Origin: Austropuccinia psidii
Taxonomy: Eukaryota > Basidiomycota > Pucciniomycetes > Pucciniales > Sphaerophragmiaceae
Direction of reading: 5' to 3'
DNA: 64,000 nucleotides
Assembly: GCA_023105745.1 (NCBI GenBank)
Contig: JALGQZ010000003.1
Span: 78,032,696 to 78,096,695, forward strand
In this document: in pieces, positions 56,639-64,000 of the stretch
How the letters are laid out: each line of letters begins with the position of its first letter
Numbering within the stretch: position 1 is the stretch's first letter
Notes under the pieces: generated by a model
What the model saw: only the letters and a program-made list of their open reading frames with translations
What the model was told of the DNA's origin: nothing
The model's database searches: none
Program-made: the position numbers and the translations under genes

Positions 56639-58076
56639 TGTCAGGCTCAGTCTATATTGAAGTAGTAATAAGAGTATTTACAACTAGAATTATGACTGTG
56701 ACACGTAGAAAATTGATTTATAATAAGAGTTTTTGATTTAAAAGATGATTTATAATGTAATTAAGGGGTTCTACTATTGGAAAATAGTGGTGGTGAGCGC
56801 TATTGAGAACCCAGGGTGCAATCTTACCAGTTGGGTTACTATAATAAGAGTTACAATAATTAAATATATAATTATACCTGTTTATTACCCAAGAGTAAAA
56901 CTGTTTTTGACAGTTTACTACGTAGGGTATTCAAGAGCAGGATGAGGAAAGGGTTTTGGCAGTGAAAAGCCCTCCTTTTATCCTGAAATTGAGGTGAAAA
57001 GGTTGTTAGACCTTTTCACGTAGAGGAAGTGAAGATTTTTCACTCCTCATGACAGGCTCGTGGTTTGAAAACAGCCTGTATACCCTCTATTGGGCTCAGA
57101 TGTGGTTTTGAAACCACATCTGGGCAGTTTTCACCAATACAGGGTGAAAATTTTCATCTGGGGACCTCACAGCCTGATTCTGACGTGTATGACGCGTGGA
57201 ATGCTGTACAGAAACTGTATGGGACCCCAGTATTGACTGACATATGAGGTATTGAAGTAAAAACATGCTTCTTTGTCTATTTGACACCTCATATTCATGG
57301 TTATAGGGTATTATCCCATGGTAAGGCTGTATATGACAGCAGGTGGGATTTTTACCTTAAAATTGTCATAACTCTGTCAGTTTTTGAGATATCAAGCTCA
57401 AAGTTGGTTCATTGAATAGCCCTGTATGAGCTCTATACAATGGTACCCAACTTGACGAGGTTTTCCTTAAATATGGCAAAGCTATCTCATGTACAAGTGT
57501 TTTTATACATTGGTGTGTTTTGGGCAAAAGCTGTATTAAGCTTGTTTGGCCAATAACTTCTGTTCTAGTTGAGATATGAGGAAATGGATGACACCATCAG
57601 ATAGCCCTGATTGAGCTCTTTCCAAAAAGACCCCACTTTAAGTATCTCACACTAAAACTGTAAAAGTTAGATGAGAGGTGAATGTTTTGTTCACCCTTAT
57701 TTGGTCTGAATTTGACCATAGCTCAAGTAATACTGCTGCTAGCTCAGTTTGGCTAGTACCATTGGATAGCCCTGGCTTAGAGCTTCATTTTGAATACCCA
57801 TTTGATGGGTTTAAGCCTCTCCTTCTAGATTTTAGATGAGAGGTGAAAATTAAGGTTTATGCTCAGCAATAACTTTGAGTAGGAATAACTTTGTTATTTC
57901 TTGTCCTATGGTGATGGGACTTATATTTTCAGGAAGAGGTGAGTTTCCTCTTTCTTTTGATACCTTTTGAGCTAATTTGGGTCAGCTCCATGTTTTGGTG
58001 GTATTTTGGCTATACCATTGGTTTATGGTATTTTGGCTGTCATGCTTGTGCTCTGGTTTTGAGTCACAGGCTGACA
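56639..58076 (-). repeat. Element 2 5' LTR
   Basis: 1438 bp, TGTCAGGCTCAG...GAGTCACAGGCTGACA on plus. It is followed by CAAAC (58077-58081). Confidence 0.95.
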
Positions 58077-61000
58077 CAAACTCTTGAGGTATTTGGACCA
58101 GGCTTGTCTGGATATAATAAAGGGAAATCCTTGACAAGCTCTGGTGAGTTGGTAAGGTTGGAAGCTGGTTCCCAAGTGGTTCTTTCTGGGTCTTCACTGA
58201 ATCCTTTCCACTCTACAAGATACCATAATTTAACTCTTTTGAGTTTTGAGTCCAGAACCTGAGCCACTTCCCATTGCTCTTGCTCCTCCAGTAAGACTGG
58301 TGGTGGTGGCAATTGATGACAATTTGGGATAGTTGAATGCTTGACTGGTTCTAATAAGGACACATGGAATACATGGTGAACTGTTGTCCATTGCTGAGGT
58401 AACTTGAGGTGATATGCATGGCTGCCAATCTTCTTCAGAACTTCAAAAGGTCCCAACCATCTTTCTGATAATTTCTTGGTGAGTCTTGTTGTCTTTATAT
58501 TCTTGAAAGCTAGCCATACTTTGTCCCAGGTTGGAAATCAGGTGGAATTGCCCTATTTCTATCTGCATACTTCTTGAATCTCTTTATTGCTGACTCTAAT
58601 TCTTCTTTGACAACTTGCTGTACTGATTGGAGTTTTGTTGATAACTTTCCAGCAGGTGAGTCTTGAGAAACATGTATTCAGTCAAAACTGGGATTTCTTT
58701 CATAAATGGTGAAAAAAGGTGATTTCTTTGTTGATAAATGTTCTGCATTATTATAGGAAAATTCAGCCGGAGGAAGCCAGGTGTACCAGTCATCTTGATG
58801 ATAGCTGACATACATCCAAAGATACTGTTCTAAAATCTGATTTACCCTCTCTGTCTGTCCATCTGTTTCAGGATTAAAAGCAGTTGAAAGATCTCTTGAT
58901 ATCTTCAGCTGCTGATATAATTGAGTCCAAAATGATGAAACAAATAAAGATCCTCTATCACTGATGATACTGACTGGAAGGCCATTCTTGGAAAATACAT
59001 GACTAATGAAGATTTGAGCTAAGTCCAGTGCAGTGATTGTTCCATGAGCTGTAATGAGGATTGCCAATTTTGAAAACCTGTCCACAACTACTAGAATTGA
59101 GTCGAAGTTGTTTGACAAGGGCAATTGAGTGATAAAGCTCATTGATAAGGAACTCCAAGGACCAGATGGAATTTGAAGAGGCTTGAGTAGTCCAAACTTC
59201 TTGTGATGAATGTTCTTGTTTCTTGAACATTGCTGACATGGGGACACATAGTCCTTGATGAATTGATTCATGCCAGCCCAATAAAAATCCCTCTTGATGA
59301 GAAGGAGGGTCTTCTCCGGGCCAGGAGGGCCAGCCAATGTTGAGTCTTGACGCTTTTGAAGAATATTGAGTTGAAGTTGTTCATTGCTTGGGATTACCAC
59401 TCTATCTTTGCATAATAATAACTTGGCTTGTGGTTCAAGAGAATAATCTGGAACTGATTCACCTGCTGCTAGTTGCTTGAGTATTTCTTTATAGTCTTTG
59501 TCTTGCCATACTTTTTTTTGAATCTTGTCAACTAAATCTGAGAAAATCTCCATTTTGATTGAGAAGAATCTTGACTCTTGAATTCCATCTTGCTTAAGTA
59601 CTTGATGAAAATCTTGAGGATTCTTGCTGATGAAATCCACCCGCTCTCTGGGTACACATCGTCCCACCGTGACAAGGCAGCTGGTAAAGTGGCCAGCCTG
59701 CTTGGGTGGTAAGTGATAGTGAAATGAAATTCTGAAAGAAATTCAGCCCAAGGGGCCTGGCGACAAGTAAGAACTTTGGAAGACATGAAATACTGCAAGG
59801 AAGAGTGGTCTGTCAAGACCTCAAAAGAATTGGAAACAGAAAGAAGAAATGCTCTCCAGCGCTTGAGAGCCCAAACTATGCCAAGGAGTTCCTTGTAATG
59901 AATTTCATAGTTCAGCTCAGCTGGGAGAAGCTTGCCACTATCAAATGCAATGGGGTGCTCTCCTGAGTCATTCACCTGACTCAGTATGGCGCCCAATTCA
60001 TAATCAGAAGCATCAGTCTCTATAATAGTAGGTAGAGATGGATTGAAATGGGATAAGATAGGAGCAGAGGTGAAAGCTTCTTTGAGTGCTTGAAACTGAC
60101 TAAGAGGTTCCTCATTGAAGATGAAAGGAGAGTCTTTTTTAAGGAGGGAAGTGAGAGCAGTGATTTTTTTGGAATAATTTTTAATGAAACAACATAAAAA
60201 TGGGAAAAGCCAAGAAAAGTTTGAAGTGCTTTGATGTTTCTGGGCTGAGGCCATTTGAGGATCCGCTCAACTTTTGAAGAATCCATCTTGAGGTCATCAC
60301 TTGAAACAACATAGCCCAAGTATTCCACACTTGAGGCATGGAATACACACTTGGAGGCTTTGGCAAATAAATTATTCTCTCTGAGTCTTTGGAGGACAGA
60401 GGTCACATGTTTGACATGTTCTTCCTCAGAACTTGAGAATACCATGATATCATCTAGATAAACCACAACAAACACATCCAAGAAATCTGCAAATATATCA
60501 TTCACAAGATTCTGGAAAGAAGCAGGAGCATTGGTCAAACCAAATGGCATGACCAAATACTCATAACTACCATATTTGGTTCTAAAGGCAGTTAAGTGCT
60601 CATCCCCCTCTTTGATTATCAGAAGGTTATATGCACCACACAAATATATCTTGGAGAAGATAGTGGAACCATTGAATAGGGTAAGGATCTGGTTCATAGG
60701 AGGAACAGGGTATCTGTTCTTCCTAGTGACAGAATTGAGGTTGTGGTAGTCAACACACAAACGAAGACCTCCATCGTTTTTCTTGCCAAAAAGGACAGGT
60801 GCTCCTTTTGAAGAGGAGCCTTTGGAGGTAGAAGACCCTCCCATTCCAAATGGTGATCACAGGCACGGTGTGGAGGAAGTTTCTCTGCTTTCACTCTGGA
60901 GAATATATCCAAATATTGGTGATAAGCAGGAGGGACTACCTTCAGCACAGTTTCAATTTCCTGTGGCTCTTCCTCCTCATCCCACTGCTCCTCCAGGGAG

Positions 61001-61119
61001 GCATGAAAAGATAAAGGAGGAAGGTCCATATACCCTTGGAAGAGATGAAGTGAAGATATGGAAACATCTTCTCCAACATTCTTTATCTCTTTGACGACTT
61101 CATCTCTTAATGGAAGTAA
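58077..61119 (-). pseudogene. pol: Element 1 pol, copy II: RT, RNase H, integrase, chromodomain
   Basis: Reading on minus, sequence upstream of RT (from 61119), RT (60844-60020), RNase H (60254-59532), integrase (59667-58678) and chromodomain (58456-58082; WYLVEWKGFSEDP) follow in order, with frame breaks between them. The RT motif A aspartate is Tyr (KIYLCGAYN), while YLDD is intact. The first integrase catalytic Asp is Ser (SMSFITQL; copy I has SMDFITQL). A TGA ends the integrase frame at 58678. Element 2 removed the normal stop by inserting there. The N-terminal pol and gag are cut off by copy III at 61120. Confidence 0.88.
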
Positions 61120-61867
61120 TGTAACAACCATCCATCAGGGGTAAGGGTATTCATTCATACACCCACTCAAACACCTCAAATCAGCAAATCCAGTATCTGC
61201 ATCAGCAGTCAGTTTCAGCAATCTTCATTCTGAAACATGCATACAGTTTGGTACATCAATACAGCCTGTCAATACTTGTACAGGATGGATTCACCCTAAT
61301 ACAGTTTCAATACACCAGTATGAAACTGTATGATCACTCCAATACACCACACCTCTTGTACAGGACCTGTATTGGCCAGACTCAATTCAACAATCAATTA
61401 TTCTCATGAAAATTCTTCTCTGGATCAGGGCTGGTGATTCTCACATATACCAGCCCCTCTTTCTCCCCCCTGGGGACTTTTCCCCAGTTAATTAATTTAG
61501 TTGATTTATTATTATCTGAATATTCTTATCCTTATATTTTGGGTATTATATTTATTTAATCTTAAGGTAGTCTTTGCCTTTTTTCTTGCTTCGCCTGTAC
61601 AGTATGAGTTGGGTGGCCATATCCTTATTAACCCTTCTCTTTCCATTCTGACAGGTTGAAACAGTGGACTTGGACTTGTTTGTGGTTGGCTCTTCTATTT
61701 CTTATTCTTATTTCTTTTGTTGCTGCTTTTCTTATATTTATTCTTTTAGTAATTCATCTTTAACACTTTCAAGTGTATCTCATCTTATCTTATCTTTGAG
61801 CCCTCCATAAGTGAGTCCCAGTTTACTGAGTGCCAGGCCCTCTTCACTTCGAAGAGCCCCTGTGACA
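61120..61867 (+). repeat. Element 1 5' LTR, copy III
   Basis: 748 bp, TGTAACAACC...CCTGTGACA. It contains the hairpin CTGGGGACTTTTCCCCAG (61470-61487), followed directly by AGTTAATTAATTTA (61486-61499), the complement of the site just inside the element at 61869-61882. Confidence 0.93.
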
Positions 61868-62602
61868 TTAAATTAATTAACTCATATTTGATTCTTTCTT
61901 TTCATTCATTTATATTCATTTCCTCTCATTCATCAATTATGACCTTTTCATGATTTTATGATTTTTATGATTTTTTATGAATTTCCACTCTCTTATCAAT
62001 TTTCATCTCATTCTTTTCATTCTTATGAAAATTGATTCTTTTCCCTTCTTAATCATTGCTGACCATTTCATCACTTCATTTTATTTTTATCAAATCAAAT
62101 TTTCTCTGTGTTTTTTATTCAGGTCTTATTCAGGAGTAATTGATTGGTTATTTGATTGGATTATTCATTGGGATTCATTGGTTGATTGGGTTATTGATTC
62201 AGGATTTCATTTGGATTATTGATTGACTTTTGAACTCTCAAGATATTGATTGATCCTCAAGAATTGATTTTGATTATTGATTTGAGTTAACTCATCAAGA
62301 TATTGAATTGATTTCTGAAGATTTTGAACTGATTGATTGATTCCTCAAGACTTGATTTCATATTGAAGACACTTATTGATTGATTATTGATTGAATATTG
62401 ATTGATTATTGATTTCCTCAGGTTTATTGATATTTGATTTGAATTGATTGTTGATTGATTGAATTGATTTGATTGTTGATTGAATTTGATTCCTCAAGAT
62501 TTGAATTGATTCCTCAAGATTCATCAAGATTTTATTGTGATTGATTTGGCCAAATCTGATTATTCTTCTTAATACCATCAAGTTATTTTAATTCTTTTCA
62601 TA
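61868..62602 (+). other. Element 1 leader, copy III, with candidate self-priming site
   Basis: The 14 bases at 61869-61882 (TAAATTAATTAACT), one base after the LTR, are the perfect reverse complement of LTR bases 61486-61499. No TGG tRNA-type site is visible. The rest is AT-rich TTGATT/CTCAAGA repeats. Confidence 0.6.
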
Positions 62603-63964
62603 ATGCCAGTTCAGCATATCCCCCCAGCCAAGAATACTAGATCCCAGAAAATTCCAGCTGTTCTCACTCCTACAGCAAGGGCTCCTCTTGACCGCACACC
62701 ATCAGTTCATCAACTGAGTGCAAATTTGGACAGAGGACCACCAATGGAAGGAGCAGCACCCTCAAGAAGAGGTGGAATGAAATCTAGAAGATCAAGATCC
62801 TTTTCTGGACTTTTGGGTGGCTACCCTGGCATGTCTGAAGGTGCAAGAGCAAGATTAGGGGAAGTTGAAGATGAAGAGGGGGAAGAGTCTGTGGAAGAGG
62901 ATGATTCTGGGGAGACTGAAGTGGCAGATGCCTTGGCAAATGCTCCAGAGGTGCCTCAGGGTTCTAATCTAGCCCTTTCTAGTCAACCTCTTGTCTCTCA
63001 AACTGATCCAAGTCTCCTCAAGATGATGGAGCAGATGACTCAATTCATGGGACAACTCACTCAAGCAGTTGCCCCCAGGGACAATTACAAAGCCCCTGCT
63101 TTCAAGACTCCATCCATGAAGGCACCTGATTCTTTTGATGGTACTCAAGCTCATAAGTTGAGAGGATTTATCCAATCCTGTCAACTAATTTTCCATAATG
63201 ATCCAGCAAACTTCTTCTCTGACAGGAAGAAGGTTTTGTACTCAACTTCTTTTCTTACTGGTAGAGCTGGCAAATGGATTGAACCTTACCTCTCAAATAT
63301 TTCCAATGAAGACCCTTCCTACCTCCTCAATAATTGGCCATTGTTTGAATCTCAATTATTCACTCTGTTTGGTGACCCCAATGAAGTCAGGAAAGCTGAA
63401 CAAGAGTTGGACAATTTGAGGATGAAGGAAAGTGGTCATGTTTCCTTGTACATAGCAGATTTCAGAAGCTTAATGTCAAGAATTGGAGATTGGGGGGAAA
63501 GAGCTTATATCCATGTTTACAGAAGAGGATTGGCATCAAGATTATTGGATCAGTTGGCTTCTCACCCTGGAACTTTTGATACTCTTCAAGAACTCATGGA
63601 TGTCACTCTAGAATTAGACACAAGATATCATGAGAGGCAAAAGGAAAAGGGTGGCAATCAAGAAAAGAAGCCTCCAGTCATTGGATCCAATCAGTCTAGG
63701 CCTCCTCAAAACTCATCTTCAAAGAGGCCTCACCAGAAGAAGAACAAGAAGGGCAAGCAATTCCAATCTTCAAAGGACAAGCCCCATGCTGCTCTCCTCA
63801 ATAAGGACAATAAACTAATCAGTTCTGAAAAGGAGAGGAGGATTAAAGAGGGGTTGTGTACTTATTGTGGTGGAAAGCACCCAATTGAAAAATGCTTCAA
63901 GAGACCTCAGAACAAGCCTGGGTCATCATCAAGAGGCTTCCCTAGCAAGCAGGGAAAAGCCTGA
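62603..63964 (+). CDS. gag: Element 1 gag, copy III, intact
   Basis: 453 codons from the ATG at 62603 to the TGA at 63962-63964. The order is a basic N-terminus (NTRSQKIPAV), an acidic linker (EDEEGEESVEEDD), a gag core (APDSFDGTQAHKLRGFIQSC, WIEPYLSN, LFTLFGDPNEVRKAE), a Lys/Ser-rich linker, and a zinc knuckle CTYCGGKHPIEKC (CX2CX3HX4C, one residue shorter than usual) near residues 420-433. It would form the element's particles and bind its RNA. It is the best-preserved gene of this family in the window and shows that copy I's stops are secondary. Confidence 0.93.
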   Translation: MPVQHIPPAKNTRSQKIPAVLTPTARAPLDRTPSVHQLSANLDRGPPMEGAAPSRRGGMKSRRSRSFSGLLGGYPGMSEGARARLGEVEDEEGEESVEEDDSGETEVADALANAPEVPQGSNLALSSQPLVSQTDPSLLKMMEQMTQFMGQLTQAVAPRDNYKAPAFKTPSMKAPDSFDGTQAHKLRGFIQSCQLIFHNDPANFFSDRKKVLYSTSFLTGRAGKWIEPYLSNISNEDPSYLLNNWPLFESQLFTLFGDPNEVRKAEQELDNLRMKESGHVSLYIADFRSLMSRIGDWGERAYIHVYRRGLASRLLDQLASHPGTFDTLQELMDVTLELDTRYHERQKEKGGNQEKKPPVIGSNQSRPPQNSSSKRPHQKKNKKGKQFQSSKDKPHAALLNKDNKLISSEKERRIKEGLCTYCGGKHPIEKCFKRPQNKPGSSSRGFPSKQGKA

Positions 63965-64000
63965 GTGGGAATCATGATGTGTTCAATGGTTCTCACTTAT

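Larger units (their letters stand above)
48379..58076 (-). mobile_element. Element 2, complete Ty3-type LTR retrotransposon (9698 bp)
   Basis: Two 1438-bp LTRs (48379-49816 and 56639-58076) flank a gag-pol region on minus, with CAAAC duplicated at 48374-48378 and 58077-58081. A polypurine tract adjoins the left LTR and a TGGGGGCC-type primer site the right one. The LTRs differ at roughly 20 positions by eye, suggesting a fairly recent insertion. It landed at the stop codon of element 1 copy II pol. Two stops in pol make this copy defective. Confidence 0.95.
23165..61119 (-). mobile_element. Element 1 (Ty3 chromovirus) copy II, broken by four insertions
   Basis: In minus orientation the 3' LTR is at 23165-23923. 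Its 3' region (23924-24561 and 45623-45866), antisense gene (45867-47630), spacer and pol (58077-61119) follow. It is interrupted by the giant transposon (24562-45622), a TRIM (46394-46857), element 2 (48379-58076) and copy III (from 61120). The gag half and 5' LTR are not in the window. Pol has lost catalytic residues as well as gaining stops. Confidence 0.85.
61120..64000 (+). mobile_element. Element 1 (Ty3 chromovirus) copy III, 5' part, apparently young
   Basis: 5' LTR (61120-61867), leader, and an uninterrupted gag, with pol beginning at the window edge. It inserted into copy II pol; the left flank bases AGTAA (61115-61119) should be duplicated at its unseen right end. Confidence 0.88.

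Overview
The window is a repeat-dense stretch of a fungal genome, most probably a rust fungus (Pucciniales, Basidiomycota) with a large transposon-inflated genome. The gag and pol proteins of its Ty3-type retrotransposons, an antisense Cys-rich protein carried in one of them, and the Tnp2-like transposase are of the kinds I know from rusts, especially Austropuccinia psidii; that species call is from memory and unverified. Introns are short (about 60-130 bp, GT-AG). I see no convincing host gene, rRNA or tRNA gene. Essentially all of the sequence is nested mobile DNA.

Five families are present. (1) A Ty3/chromovirus, 'element 1', with ~745-760 bp LTRs (TGTAACA...TGTGACA), gag, pol with chromodomain, and a gene on the opposite strand between pol and the 3' LTR. 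Copy IV (fragment, 5708-7247, minus), copy I (8241-22290, plus, TSD GTTAT), copy II (23165-61119, minus, broken by later insertions) and copy III (61120 to window end, plus, gag intact) belong to it. (2) A second Ty3-type family, 'element 2', with 1438-bp LTRs: one complete copy (48379-58076, minus, TSD CAAAC) and fragments at 7248-8240 and 22291-23164. (3) Two 1.92-kb solo LTRs of a third family (12952-14872 and 17483-19404, TSDs CCTTT and GGAAT). (4) A 464-bp TRIM (46394-46857, TSD GGGAT). (5) A giant CACTA/Tnp2 (Plavaka-like) DNA transposon, complete at 24562-45622 (21,061 bp; 46-bp terminal inverted repeats beginning CACCAGGGCG; TSD TTT), and as a partial inverted copy at 1-5707.

The giant transposon is the most interesting object. 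From left to right it holds a GT-rich subterminal minisatellite, the Tnp2-like transposase (minus), a divergently transcribed partner gene (plus), a SNF2-family ATPase (minus), a gene with an N-terminal Cys cluster (plus), an apparently intact TET/JBP-like 2-oxoglutarate/Fe(II) dioxygenase (minus), a large multi-exon gene of unknown function (minus), and a second subterminal minisatellite. Palindromes of one sequence family lie between its genes, and two minisatellites share half-motifs with a third. Comparison with its sister copy and with protein-family consensus shows several C-to-T changes at CpG in coding regions. This suggests a methylated element that carries candidate DNA-modification and remodelling enzymes.

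Reading inside out, element 2 and element 1 copies are the oldest hosts. Copy I sits in an element 2 LTR. Copy II received the giant transposon in its 3' region, a TRIM in its antisense gene, a complete element 2 exactly at the pol stop codon, and copy III in pol. Frameshifts in several genes fall on homopolymers, so some apparent pseudogenes may be sequencing artefacts.
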